Positions 46,996 through 55,263 are shown, counted from the first letter of the stretch. The stretch is DNA of 64,000 bases from Cetobacterium_A somerae (GCF_044784365.2 NZ_CP173065.2), one strand, 5' to 3'. Notes: a model not told the origin generated them from the letters alone. Translations and numbers: made by a program.

Positions 46996-47770
46996 AATTC
47001 ATATATGGGTTGTAATAACTATATTAACGACACTGTTTTTACCAATATTAGGGACATTACTATACTCTTTAAGTACTAAATGGACTAATACTTTGTTACC
47101 TCAAAGTTTGACACTAAAATGGTATTTAGAAATTTTTCAAAATGAGATGTTTTTAAATGCTATTGGAAAAAGCTTTTGGATATGTTTAATCTCTCTGTTT
47201 TTTATAGGGATAGTACTTGTACCAACTGTATTTGTAGCTACTTACTACTTTAGAAAAATAGAAAAAATGATGGAGTTATTGGTGTTAATTTGTTTTGCTG
47301 TTCCTGGTGCAGTTTCAGTTGTAGGACTTATAAAATTATATTCAAATGAACCTTTTAGATTGGTAGGAACAACATATATTTTAGTGGGAGTATATTTTGT
47401 CTTAGCTTATCCCTTTGTTTATAGAGGGATAAAAAATAGTTTAGCTGGATTAAATATAAAGGAGTTAGTTGAAAGTGCTAATATATTAGGGGCTAGCACA
47501 AAAGTAGCTTTTTTTAGAGTGATAGTTCCAAATATTTCAAAGGGATTGAGTGTTTCAATGTTGCTAACTTTTTCTATGCTATTTGGAGAGTTTCTATTAG
47601 TAAATATGTTGGTTGGAGGAAAGTTTCAAACTGTTCAAATGTATATAAATAGTATAAAATCTGGATATAGTGGTCATTACTCAAGTGCTTTAGTAATAAC
47701 GTATTTTGGGATACTATTGATGTTAACAACAATAGCTTTTTATATAGGAGAAAAAAATAATAGGAGATAG
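46985..47770 (+). CDS. ABC transporter permease, second membrane subunit
   Basis: 261 residues, six membrane helices. The EAA loop reads ELVESANILGASTKVAFFRVIVPN, the contact site for the ATPase. The first 11 bases overlap the preceding permease gene, the usual sign of translational coupling. The N-terminal helix and a GEFLLVNMLVGGKFQTVQMYI segment are typical of PotC/PhnV/FbpB-type subunits of polyamine, phosphonate and iron importers. Confidence 0.89.
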   Translation: MKNKIHIWVVITILTTLFLPILGTLLYSLSTKWTNTLLPQSLTLKWYLEIFQNEMFLNAIGKSFWICLISLFFIGIVLVPTVFVATYYFRKIEKMMELLVLICFAVPGAVSVVGLIKLYSNEPFRLVGTTYILVGVYFVLAYPFVYRGIKNSLAGLNIKELVESANILGASTKVAFFRVIVPNISKGLSVSMLLTFSMLFGEFLLVNMLVGGKFQTVQMYINSIKSGYSGHYSSALVITYFGILLMLTTIAFYIGEKNNRR

Positions 47771-47778
47771 ATAATATT

Positions 47779-48792
47779 ATGAGTTTTATAGTTGGAAAAA
47801 ATTTAGAGAAAAGATATGATAAAACTACAGTTTTTAAAAATATAAACTTTAATATAAAAAAAGGTGAGTTTGTGACACTTTTAGGACCATCAGGTTGTGG
47901 GAAGTCCACTCTTTTAAGATGTATAGCTGGATTAAATGAGATAAACAATGGAGATATTTATATTGAGGGAGAAAATGTAACAGATAAATCAGCTAAAGAT
48001 CGTGGCATAGGAATGGTTTTTCAAAACTATGCTCTTTTTCCAAATATGACTGTATTTGAAAATATAGCTTTTGGTTTAGAGATGAAAAAGTTAAAAAAAG
48101 GTTATATAGAGAAAAAAGTTGATGAGATGTTAAAGTTAGTACATTTAGAGGAGAAAAGAGATTTTTATCCAGCCCAACTTTCAGGAGGACAAAAGCAAAG
48201 GGTAGCTATAGCTAGATCTTTAGCCACAGAACCTAAAATATTGCTTTTAGATGAGCCATTATCAGCTTTAGATGCTAAAGTTAGAAAATCTTTAAGAGAA
48301 CAATTAAAAGAGATTCAAAAAGAAACTAACGTTACAACAATTTTTGTAACTCATGATCAAGAGGAAGCTCTTACAATTTCAGATAGAGTTTTTATAATGG
48401 ATAAGGGAAATATAGTTCAAGTGGGAACTCCAGAAGAGATATATACAAATCCAAAGACAGTTTTTATGGCTCAATTTATTGGAAACTATAATATTTTGAA
48501 AGATGAGGAAACAAGAAAAGTTTTTGGAAATGAAATATTTGGAAATATAGCTATAAGACCAGAGGCTATATATGTAAGAGAGATTGAAAGAAACTATAAT
48601 CTAGATGATTTCATACTAAAAAAAGGAATAGTTAAGGATTTTTCTATTTTAGGAAATGTAATTAGATATTTTATTGAGTGTAAGGGTGTCAGCTTAAGAG
48701 TGGATCTTTTAAATAGAGGACTTGGAAAGCTTTATGAAATAGGATCAGTTTTGGATTTGATGTTTTTGAAAAAGGAGATTAAATACTATTAA
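47779..48792 (+). CDS. ABC transporter ATP-binding protein (PotA/FbpC/PhnT-like)
   Basis: 337 residues. Walker A GPSGCGKST (about 36-44), Q-loop FQNYALFPNMTV, signature LSGGQKQR, Walker B LLLDEPLSALD, switch HD in FVTHDQEEA. The C-terminal about 100 residues form a TOBE-type beta domain (IAIRPEAIYV, then LGNVIRYFIECKG). Proteins of this build energise polyamine, ferric and 2-aminoethylphosphonate importers. No clear Shine-Dalgarno is seen in the 8-base gap after the permease gene beyond AGGAGA 14 bases upstream, so translation may be coupled. Last gene of the operon. Confidence 0.92.
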   Translation: MSFIVGKNLEKRYDKTTVFKNINFNIKKGEFVTLLGPSGCGKSTLLRCIAGLNEINNGDIYIEGENVTDKSAKDRGIGMVFQNYALFPNMTVFENIAFGLEMKKLKKGYIEKKVDEMLKLVHLEEKRDFYPAQLSGGQKQRVAIARSLATEPKILLLDEPLSALDAKVRKSLREQLKEIQKETNVTTIFVTHDQEEALTISDRVFIMDKGNIVQVGTPEEIYTNPKTVFMAQFIGNYNILKDEETRKVFGNEIFGNIAIRPEAIYVREIERNYNLDDFILKKGIVKDFSILGNVIRYFIECKGVSLRVDLLNRGLGKLYEIGSVLDLMFLKKEIKYY

Positions 48793-48820
48793 CAAATCTT
48801 TTACGAAAACTTTATACTTA

Positions 48821-48840
48821 TTTAACATCTGTATGTTAGA
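48821..48840 (+). promoter_or_regulatory. Operator C: TTTAACA-N6-TGTTAGA before phoA
   Basis: TTTAACA (48821-48827), 6 bases, TGTTAGA (48834-48840), with one mismatch to a perfect palindrome. A possible -10 (TAGAAA) lies about 20 bases after TTAACA. It is the third copy of the motif seen at 41427 and 44219. Confidence 0.55.
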
Positions 48841-48876
48841 CTGATTTTAGAAAATAAAAACTAAGGGGGAGTAAAG

Positions 48877-50526
48877 ATGAGTAAAATGAAGATTAAGTTA
48901 GTAACACTAACAGCATTTTTAGCAATGACAGCTGTAACACAAGGGGTACAATTAAAAGATGTAAAGCCAGGATTTGCTAAAAATGTAATCTTTTTAATTC
49001 CAGATGGATCAAGTTCAACAGTATCAACTTTAACTAGAGCAGTATATAATGATGGTGAAAGTTTAAATATTGACGAGATGGCATCAGGAATGGTAAAAAC
49101 TTATAACTCAGATACTTTTATAGCAGATTCAGCACCAGCAGGGACAGCTCTTGCAACAGGATGGAAAACACAGGATAAACTAATAGGGGTAAAACCTAAG
49201 GCAGCAACTCTAAATGGAGCAAGAGTTCCAGAGGTAGGAGATGAGTTAGCACCAGCAGCTTCAGTTTTAGAAGCAGCTAAGTTAGATGGGAAAGCTGTTG
49301 GAATTGTTGCAACTTCTGAAGTATTACATGCTACTCCAGCAGATTTTACAACACACTCAATACATAGAAATAACTACTCTGTAATAGGAGAACAGCAAGT
49401 TCATCAAAATTTAAATGTAGTTTTTGGAGGGGGGAAAAGTTATCTTAAAAAAGATAACGCAACAGAGGCAAACTCTAAAAAGCGTACTGATGGAGAGGAT
49501 ATGTTAGAGTCATTACAAGCTAATGGTTATAATATTGTTCAAACTTTAGATGAGATGAAAAGTTTAAATAAAGATTTTGTATGGGGGCTATTTGCTGAAA
49601 AAGATATGCCTTATGATTTAGATCGTGATAAAGGTACAACTCCATCTTTAGCAGAGATGACAGAGAAAGCTATTGAACTTTTATCAAAAGATAAAGATGG
49701 GTTTTTCTTAATGGTAGAGGGATCTAAAGTTGATTGGGCTGGACACGCAAATAATCCAATTGCCATTACATCAGAGTATGCAGCTTTTGACAAAGCTGTA
49801 GGAGTAGCATTAGATTATGCAAAGAAAAATAGTGATACTTTAGTAGTAGCAGTAACAGATCATGGAACTGGTGGATTATCTATAGGAAACTTAAAAACGT
49901 CATATAATTATCCTGAACTGCCTGTAGATGTATTTACAAAAGATATGAAAAAAGCTAAATTTACAGAGGTTCTAACAGCTGAAAAAATATCTAAAGATAA
50001 AGCTAATACAAAAAGTTTAGCTAAAGAGATGTTAGGGTTAGATTTAACAACTGAAGAGTTAAATATGATTGAAAAAACTCAAAAAACATCTGAGATAGAG
50101 ACAATTTTAGGAAAAGCTATGAGTGAAAGAGCTCATTTAGGTTGGACAACAAATGGGCATACGGGAGAGGATGTACCTCTTTATGTTTACACGTCTAACT
50201 ATGCAAATCAGTTGACAGGAACTGTTAATAATTCTGATATAGCTTTGTATATTGCAAAAGCTATGAATTTAGATTTAGATAAAGCAACAGATGAGTTATT
50301 TGTATCTGGTAAAAAAATTAAAGATATGGGAATAGAGTTAGATATAGATTCAACAAATAAATTCCAACCTGTATTCAAATTAAGTAAAAATGGAAAGCAG
50401 TACACATTCCATGAAAATAAAAATTACTATGAAACAGATGGAAAAAAAGTTAAGTTTAATGGAATAGTTGTATTTAATGGTAAAGAGGTATTCATTCCAA
50501 ATGCAGCTATAAAAGATATAAAATAA
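48877..50526 (+). CDS. phoA: Periplasmic alkaline phosphatase, PhoA type
   Basis: 549 residues with an N-terminal signal peptide (about 1-24). The catalytic core is complete: Asp43 (IPDGSS), nucleophile Ser85 in DSAPAGTA, metal ligands E281, D286, H290 (EGSKVDWAGH), D328-H329 (TDHGTGG) and H428 (NGHTGED). After about residue 460, a beta-rich tail (ELDIDSTNKFQPVFKL, VVFNGKEVFIPNAA) resembles the copper-amine-oxidase-N type stalk found on other clostridial and fusobacterial surface enzymes. It frees phosphate from many monoesters in the periplasm. GGGGGAG precedes ATG, and operator C lies about 40 bases upstream. Confidence 0.92.
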   Translation: MSKMKIKLVTLTAFLAMTAVTQGVQLKDVKPGFAKNVIFLIPDGSSSTVSTLTRAVYNDGESLNIDEMASGMVKTYNSDTFIADSAPAGTALATGWKTQDKLIGVKPKAATLNGARVPEVGDELAPAASVLEAAKLDGKAVGIVATSEVLHATPADFTTHSIHRNNYSVIGEQQVHQNLNVVFGGGKSYLKKDNATEANSKKRTDGEDMLESLQANGYNIVQTLDEMKSLNKDFVWGLFAEKDMPYDLDRDKGTTPSLAEMTEKAIELLSKDKDGFFLMVEGSKVDWAGHANNPIAITSEYAAFDKAVGVALDYAKKNSDTLVVAVTDHGTGGLSIGNLKTSYNYPELPVDVFTKDMKKAKFTEVLTAEKISKDKANTKSLAKEMLGLDLTTEELNMIEKTQKTSEIETILGKAMSERAHLGWTTNGHTGEDVPLYVYTSNYANQLTGTVNNSDIALYIAKAMNLDLDKATDELFVSGKKIKDMGIELDIDSTNKFQPVFKLSKNGKQYTFHENKNYYETDGKKVKFNGIVVFNGKEVFIPNAAIKDIK

Positions 50527-50529
50527 TAA

Positions 50530-50578
50530 AAAAGCCACTGAGAGTAAAATATATAAAAAATACTCTAAAGTGGCTTTT
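50530..50578. terminator. Bidirectional intrinsic terminator after phoA
   Basis: Stem AAAAGCCACT / AGTGGCTTTT with an inner GAGTA / TACTC helix and A/T flanks, between converging genes. Confidence 0.87.
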
Positions 50579-50579
50579 A

Positions 50580-51038
50580 TTATTTTAAAATGTTTAATTT
50601 TTTAAAGATATATGTAATAACCACGGTTATAATAATTCCAATAAATGTGTCTAGAACTCTTTTGAATCCATATAAGTATGGAGCTTCAGAGGTAATTCTA
50701 TAAACAATAATTAGAAAAACTACAGAAGCGATAGCAGAGGGTATTTTTAATTTTTTCTCACAAAAGAAAATGATGATAAACTCTCCAACAATGACTTTTA
50801 GTATTAACGGGAATGGAATATAAGAAAATATGATACCAATAACTCCACCGATTAGAGTACCAAAGCCTCTATTTTTAGCATTTTCTATTAGCTTTTCAAA
50901 ATCCACATGAGTTATGATAACACAAGTTATTGCTGTATAAAAAAGACCAATGGGTTCTACATTGAAAAATTGACCAACTACAGTTGTAATAACGATAGAT
51001 GTAATAGTGATTATAGTTTTTTGAATTAATTGATCCAT
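50580..51038 (-). CDS. FUSC-like / aromatic acid exporter family membrane protein
   Basis: 152 residues with four to five membrane helices. The segments RGFGTLIGGVIGIIFSYIP and KRVLDTFIGIIITVVITYIF carry the paired R..gTliG..iG pattern of the DUF939/FUSC-type N-terminal domain. It lacks the large cytosolic domain of full exporters, so it is a short member that may act as an oligomer. GGAG lies eleven bases before ATG. Substrate unknown. Single-gene unit. Confidence 0.75.
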   Translation of the reverse strand: MDQLIQKTIITITSIVITTVVGQFFNVEPIGLFYTAITCVIITHVDFEKLIENAKNRGFGTLIGGVIGIIFSYIPFPLILKVIVGEFIIIFFCEKKLKIPSAIASVVFLIIVYRITSEAPYLYGFKRVLDTFIGIIITVVITYIFKKLNILK

Positions 51039-51123
51039 AAAATTTAAACTCCTTCACTTAAATTGTGTATTTAACTTTTAATACAATAGTTGATGAAACT
51101 TTCCTATAAAAAAGAAAAAAATC

Positions 51124-51152
51124 TTTACTAATTATAGATACTCATATATAAT
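51124..51152 (+). promoter_or_regulatory. Promoter of the cell-wall enzyme pair
   Basis: -35 TTTACT (51124-51129), 17-bp spacer, -10 TATAAT (51147-51152), 32 bases before the start codon. Confidence 0.72.
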
Positions 51153-51184
51153 TTAAGATAATAGAAAAATAGTAAGGAGTATCT

Positions 51185-51913
51185 ATGATAAAGAATATGA
51201 TGTTTATTTTACTTACTTTAGCTAGTTCTGCTATGGCTTCAATGGGAAGTTATTCAATTAATGAGAAATTAAATTTAGATTCATCTCTTTCAATAGAAAA
51301 TATTAAGGTAAGAAAGAGTAATAGTTTTGCATTTACACCAAATAGTTCAGTAGAAAATCTATATAGAGAGTTAAATTTAACAAATAAAATGGATTTTACA
51401 ACATTTTCAAATGCTATTTCGGGAATGAAAAAATTAAAAGATGTAAAAGAGGATATTATAACGATAATCGATTTTACAAAATCTTCAATTAAAGAGAGGT
51501 TTTTTGTAATTGATTTGAAAAATAAAAAGACACTATTTTCAACATATGTTATGCATGGAAAAAATAGTGGAGAAAGTATACCAAGAGAGTTTTCAAATGC
51601 TGTAAACTCTTTTAAAAGTTCACCTGGATTTTATAAAACAGAGAATACATATAACGGTGAATACGGATACTCTTTAAGATTAAATGGATTGGAAAAAGGG
51701 ATTAATGATAAGGCTAGAGAAAGAGCTATAGTTGTTCATGGCTCTCAGTATGCTAAACCAAAACCAGGTGCGAAGAAATTAGATCGAAGCTTAGGGTGTC
51801 CTGCTATACCAAAAGAGATATCAGACAAAGTTATAAATAAGATAAAAGATGGAAGATTGCTATATATTCATACAAATGAAAAAAGTTATGCTCAAAAGAG
51901 TTCAATAATATAA
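51185..51913 (+). CDS. Secreted murein L,D-transpeptidase catalytic domain protein (YkuD_2 type)
   Basis: 242 residues with a signal peptide (about 1-18). After a 100-residue N-terminal region, the YkuD_2 (PF13645) core contains FFVIDLKNKKTLFSTYVMHGKNSG, the catalytic-site His185 in IVVHGSQYA, and Cys205 in DRSLGCPAIP. The family includes periplasmic L,D-transpeptidase-like enzymes that cross-link or trim peptidoglycan peptides. AAGGAG precedes ATG. The following M15 peptidase gene starts 27 bases on and probably shares the transcript, making a small wall-editing unit. Confidence 0.85.
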   Translation: MIKNMMFILLTLASSAMASMGSYSINEKLNLDSSLSIENIKVRKSNSFAFTPNSSVENLYRELNLTNKMDFTTFSNAISGMKKLKDVKEDIITIIDFTKSSIKERFFVIDLKNKKTLFSTYVMHGKNSGESIPREFSNAVNSFKSSPGFYKTENTYNGEYGYSLRLNGLEKGINDKARERAIVVHGSQYAKPKPGAKKLDRSLGCPAIPKEISDKVINKIKDGRLLYIHTNEKSYAQKSSII

Positions 51914-51940
51914 CTAAAATAGTACTACAGCGGAGGATTG

Positions 51941-52387
51941 ATGCAAAAGAGTAAATATTTTAAAGGGAAAGAGTTAGTTTCACCAGAGGTATATAAAATT
52001 TATGGTGAGGAAGCAATTAAATTTATAGCAAAGGATATATTAATATTTTTAGATTTATTGAGAGAGGATTTGGGAGTTCCTATTTTAGTAAATAGACCAA
52101 GTGTAGGAATAACTCAAAGAGGATTAAGAACAACTATTGATAGTATAGTAAAAGATAAAGTTAAAAATAATAAGTTATATCTAAGTGCACATGTATTAGG
52201 AAGAGGTGTAGATTTTGAAGTTCCAAGTATGGATATGAAAAAAGTCTATGAAAGAATAATAAATAATCCTAGAAGATATTCAATGATAACAAGAATAGAG
52301 GATCCTAATGTGACATTAGCTAAGGGTTATATACATGTGGATAATATGGAAACTGGAAAAAATGGAATATATATATTTAAACCGTAA
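51941..52387 (+). CDS. M15-type D-Ala-D-Ala carboxypeptidase-like protein
   Basis: 148 residues from ATG 51941, which has GGAGG four bases upstream; a TTG directly before it is too close to that site. The zinc site of M15_3-type peptidases is present: H84 and D91 in SAHVLGRGVDFEV, and H132 in GYIHVD. Most relatives are phage endolysins or bacterial carboxypeptidases acting on wall peptides. There is no signal peptide, which is endolysin-like, yet no other phage gene is nearby. It likely works beside the preceding transpeptidase-like protein or is a captured lysin. Confidence 0.78.
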   Translation: MQKSKYFKGKELVSPEVYKIYGEEAIKFIAKDILIFLDLLREDLGVPILVNRPSVGITQRGLRTTIDSIVKDKVKNNKLYLSAHVLGRGVDFEVPSMDMKKVYERIINNPRRYSMITRIEDPNVTLAKGYIHVDNMETGKNGIYIFKP

Positions 52388-52412
52388 GCTAATTAAAGCT
52401 TACGGTTTTTTT
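52379..52412 (+). terminator. Terminator of the M15 gene
   Basis: 12-bp perfect stem (AAACCGTAAGCT / AGCTTACGGTTT), 6-base loop, T-run. The left arm includes the stop codon. Confidence 0.9.
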
Positions 52413-52425
52413 ATAAAGATATTTA

Positions 52426-53304
52426 TTATTTTTTAGACTCGTGGAAAAGTTCGCTTAAAGTAACAATATTTTGTAATTCACTAGGAATAATAATTTTTGT
52501 AGCTTGACCATTTGCAACTTTTTCAAAAGCTTCCATCCCTTTTATCATAAGAACACTTTTATCAGGAGCAGCTTCTTTAATAAGTTTAATGGCTTCAGCA
52601 TTAGCTCTTTGGATACTAAGAATAGCTTCTGCTTCTCCCTCAGCCTCTCTAATAGCCGTTTCTTTTTTAGCTTCAGCTCTTAATATAGCAGCCTCTTTTT
52701 CTCCCTCAGCAACTAATATAGCAGATGTTTTTTGTCCCTCAGCTCTAAGAATTGACTCTCTTCTCTCTCTTTCTGCCTTCATCTGCTTTTCCATAGCATC
52801 TTGAATTTCAGCAGGAGGAATAATATTTTTAAGTTCCACTCTATTTATCTTTATTCCCCAAGGATCAGTAGCCTCATCTAAAATAACTCTCATCTTAGTA
52901 TTGATTGTATCTCTTGATGTTAAAGTAGCATCAAGTTCTAACTCTCCAATTAAATTTCTTAAAGTTGTTGCTGTTAAATTTTCAATAGCATTTAAAGGAT
53001 TTTCAACACCATAAGTATATAACTTAGGATCAGTAATTTGGAAATAAACAACAGAGTCTATTTGCATAGTAACATTATCCTTTGTAATAACTGGTTGTGG
53101 TGGAAAGTCTATAACTTGCTCTTTTAAAGATACTCTTTTAGCAATTCTATCAACAAATGGGATTAAAACATTTAAACCAACATCCCAAGTAGCTAAGTAT
53201 GCTCCTAATCTTTCTACAACGAAAGCTTGTGACTGAGCAACGATTCTAATATGTGTTCCAATTAAAAATACAGCAATAAGTATTAAAATAAATAAAAATA
53301 ACAT
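52426..53304 (-). CDS. SPFH/band 7 membrane protein (QmcA/stomatin-like)
   Basis: 292 residues. One N-terminal membrane helix (about 1-17) is followed by an SPFH domain (AFVVERLGAYLATWDVGLNVLIPFVDRI to DEATDPWGIKINRVELKNI). A long Glu/Ala/Arg-rich coiled coil (about 170-240) and a short end (GQATKIIIPSEL) complete it. Such proteins form large rings in membranes and organise proteases or lipid domains. The gene follows an NfeD gene by 10 bases; the NfeD-SPFH pair is a conserved partnership. AGGAGGGG precedes ATG. Confidence 0.92.
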   Translation of the reverse strand: MLFLFILILIAVFLIGTHIRIVAQSQAFVVERLGAYLATWDVGLNVLIPFVDRIAKRVSLKEQVIDFPPQPVITKDNVTMQIDSVVYFQITDPKLYTYGVENPLNAIENLTATTLRNLIGELELDATLTSRDTINTKMRVILDEATDPWGIKINRVELKNIIPPAEIQDAMEKQMKAERERRESILRAEGQKTSAILVAEGEKEAAILRAEAKKETAIREAEGEAEAILSIQRANAEAIKLIKEAAPDKSVLMIKGMEAFEKVANGQATKIIIPSELQNIVTLSELFHESKK

Positions 53305-53314
53305 ATAACCCCTC

Positions 53315-53722
53315 CTAATATTTTTTAGATAAAACTAATTTGTTTCCCACAATTTTCTCTACAATAGCTTCATCTCCAACGCTGAAGTTAGATTTAGATA
53401 TACCTTCCCAGATTTTCCCATCTAAATATACAGTATAGAAATTATTACTTCCACGAACTTCAATTTTTTCGATTTTTACAACTTTTCCTTTAATACGATT
53501 TAACTCCTTACTATTTCCTTTAAAATGTTTTAAGGCAAGCTTTCGAATTAGAACTAAAAAAAGTAAAGAAGCACCAACGAAAATATAAAACTGATTTTCT
53601 AAGGAAGCTTCATAGAAAATCATTGTTAAAAAAGCTCCTAATGCAAACCAAATGGATATAAGCCCAAATGTTAAAATCTCAATAACTAAAAATACTACTC
53701 CTATAATAAACCAAAGTAACAT
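53315..53722 (-). CDS. NfeD family membrane protein
   Basis: 135 residues with three to four membrane helices (WFIIGVVFLVIEILTFG, WFALGAFLTMIF, FYIFVGASLLFLVLI). A C-terminal OB-fold-like beta domain follows (RIKGKVVKIEKIE, VYLDGKIWEGIS, GDEAIVEKIVGNKLVL). This is the short NfeD1b form, which partners SPFH proteins; it lacks the long protease domain of full NfeD. AAAGGAG precedes ATG, and the SPFH gene follows in the same operon. Confidence 0.9.
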   Translation of the reverse strand: MLLWFIIGVVFLVIEILTFGLISIWFALGAFLTMIFYEASLENQFYIFVGASLLFLVLIRKLALKHFKGNSKELNRIKGKVVKIEKIEVRGSNNFYTVYLDGKIWEGISKSNFSVGDEAIVEKIVGNKLVLSKKY

Positions 53723-53746
53723 AGTTACAGCTCCTTTCTTAAAAGA

Positions 53747-54115
53747 TTAATATAATGTTCTAACATCAGAATTAATAACTACACTATCAGAGTTAAAAAT
53801 AATAACCCATTTATATTGAGGATTATGATTATCTCTAGAACGACTTCCCTTACCGGCTCTAAATGAAGCAGAAAAAGAGTTATATCCAGGACTATTAATA
53901 GTTACATCATGGTATGTCCAAACAGTATTCCCTTGATTATTTACATCAACTGAGTATGGTTCACCAAAAATACTTTTAATCTCTTGTTGAGTTGTTTGAT
54001 TTTCAACTACACTACTTTCAATAGTATATGTAGAGAGATTTTTATTATAAATAGAGTTATTGGTACAACTTAAATAGAAAAAACTTAAGAAAAGAAGTAA
54101 AGATATCTTTTTCAT
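53747..54115 (-). CDS. Small outer-membrane-assembly-like lipoprotein (SmpA/BamE-like)
   Basis: 122 residues. Lipoprotein signal with lipobox YLSC (Cys17). The mature part has the BamE/SmpA-type core: TTQQEIKSIFGEPYSVDVNNQGNTVWTY, close to the family pattern of a helix, G.P, and a W.Y strand. A Ser/Arg/Gly-rich insert (about 84-95) and a final strand pair (YKWVIIFNSDSVVI) follow. A role in the Bam complex or another envelope scaffold is possible but unproven for this copy. AAGGAGG precedes ATG. It lies upstream of nfeD on the same strand, 24 bases away. Confidence 0.8.
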   Translation of the reverse strand: MKKISLLLFLSFFYLSCTNNSIYNKNLSTYTIESSVVENQTTQQEIKSIFGEPYSVDVNNQGNTVWTYHDVTINSPGYNSFSASFRAGKGSRSRDNHNPQYKWVIIFNSDSVVINSDVRTLY

Positions 54116-54195
54116 AAAAAACCTCCTTAATAATCTAGTTATAAAAATACTAACATAAAACTACTTAAGAAGCAATGAATTAAGAAAATATTAAA

Positions 54196-54224
54196 TTGAA
54201 ATAGAGAGGGATAAATGATATTAT
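54196..54224 (+). promoter_or_regulatory. Promoter of tag
   Basis: -35 TTGAAA (54196-54201), 17-bp spacer, -10 TATTAT (54219-54224). It supports ATG 54251 as the start, since an earlier in-frame ATG (54215) lies on the -10. Confidence 0.65.
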
Positions 54225-54250
54225 GTGATAAAAATTTGGAGGGTGATTAT

Positions 54251-54801
54251 ATGATAAGATGTCCTTGGTGTGAAAGTAGTGATTTATATAGAAAGTATCA
54301 TGATGAAGAATGGGGGAAGCCTGTTTATGATGATAGAACTCATTTTGAGTTTTTAGTTTTAGAATCAGCTCAATCAGGGCTAAGTTGGATAACAATATTA
54401 AAAAAAAGAGAAAATTATAGAGTAGAGTATGATAACTTTAATCCAGATATAGTGGCTCTGTATGATGAAGACAAAATACTAAAAATGTTAGAAAATCCTG
54501 GTATAGTAAGATATAGAAAAAAGATAGAATCATCTATAAGTAATGCAAAAGAGTTTTGAAAATTCAAAAAGAGTTTGGGTCTTTTAATGAATATATATGG
54601 TCTTTTACAGAAAAGAAAATTATAAAAAATAATTGGACAACTTTAAGTGAAGTTCCAGCAAAAACAGAGTTATCAGATACAATAGCAAAAGATTTGAAAA
54701 AAAGAGGATTTAAGTTCTTAGGAAGCACAACTGTTTACTCGTATCTACAAGCTATAGGAATAGTAAATGATCATCTATTAGAATGTCAATTTAGAGATTA
54801 A
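54251..54801 (+). pseudogene. tag: DNA-3-methyladenine glycosylase I, split by a one-base frameshift
   Basis: The first frame (from ATG 54251, GGAGGG upstream) encodes the Tag N terminus: RCPWC with C4, H17 in KYHDEEWG, and SGLSWITILKKR. It stops at TGA 54557-54559 after SNAKEF. The second frame (54556-54801) continues directly with KIQKEFGSFNEYIW, DLKKRGFKFLGSTTVYSYLQA and NDHLLEC, which holds the other zinc-ligand His and Cys. Restoring one T in the T4 run at 54554-54557 joins them into a normal-length Tag. It removes 3-methyladenine from alkylated DNA. As written, neither half holds a complete zinc site. Either a strain mutation or a homopolymer sequencing error. Confidence 0.88.
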
Positions 54802-54802
54802 A

Positions 54803-54833
54803 AAAATGGATGAACAATAGGTTCATCCATTTT
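54803..54833. terminator. Bidirectional intrinsic terminator after tag
   Basis: 13-bp perfect stem (AAAATGGATGAAC / GTTCATCCATTTT), 5-base loop, between tag and the converging lipoprotein gene. Confidence 0.9.
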
Positions 54834-54837
54834 GTCT

Positions 54838-55263
54838 TTAAAATAAAGTGCTTGTAGATGCGTATGGATAATCAGATGTCCATACGTATTTCTCTGTTTT
54901 ATAGCTATATTCAAATTTACAAGTATACGAAACAACTCTATTGATATTAATATACCCTTTATCCTCAGCAGCTTCAACACCTTTAGGATTTAAAAATGCA
55001 ATAACTTTAAGCTCTCCAGAACCATAAGTTCCAACTTTTTTAAAGCTAACCATATGAGCTGAAGAAGTTTTTAAATCAAAACCATATTTTTCAGCTTCAG
55101 CTTTCAAAATATTTGTTTCAACAGTATCAGCTACCTTAGTATCGTTTACAGAATACTCCTTATATGGACTTGAAGAATCAACAGGTGTTTTTGATACTGC
55201 GTTGTCATTATTACACCCTACTAATAAAGACATGAAAACTAATGAAGCTAATAACTTTTTCAT
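54838..55263 (-). CDS. Hypothetical lipoprotein
   Basis: 141 residues. Signal peptide with lipobox LVGC (Cys17), then a Ser/Asn/Asp-rich linker to about residue 40. The rest is a mixed alpha/beta domain ending in aromatic strands (YTCKFEYSYKTEKYVW). No family is recognised. A second Cys occurs in the mature domain. AGGAGGGG precedes ATG. The gene lies 14 bases after the upstream hypothetical gene on the same strand, so the two are likely co-transcribed. Confidence 0.75.
   Translation of the reverse strand: MKKLLASLVFMSLLVGCNNDNAVSKTPVDSSSPYKEYSVNDTKVADTVETNILKAEAEKYGFDLKTSSAHMVSFKKVGTYGSGELKVIAFLNPKGVEAAEDKGYININRVVSYTCKFEYSYKTEKYVWTSDYPYASTSTLF

Noticed and set aside
48793..48876. E. coli-type Pho box before phoA
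   Set aside because: No CTGTCATA-like direct repeats; the TTAACA palindrome explains the site better.
54556..54801. Independent small gene starting at TTG 54556
   Set aside because: Its sequence is the C-terminal half of Tag, in register with the upstream half after a single T is restored.
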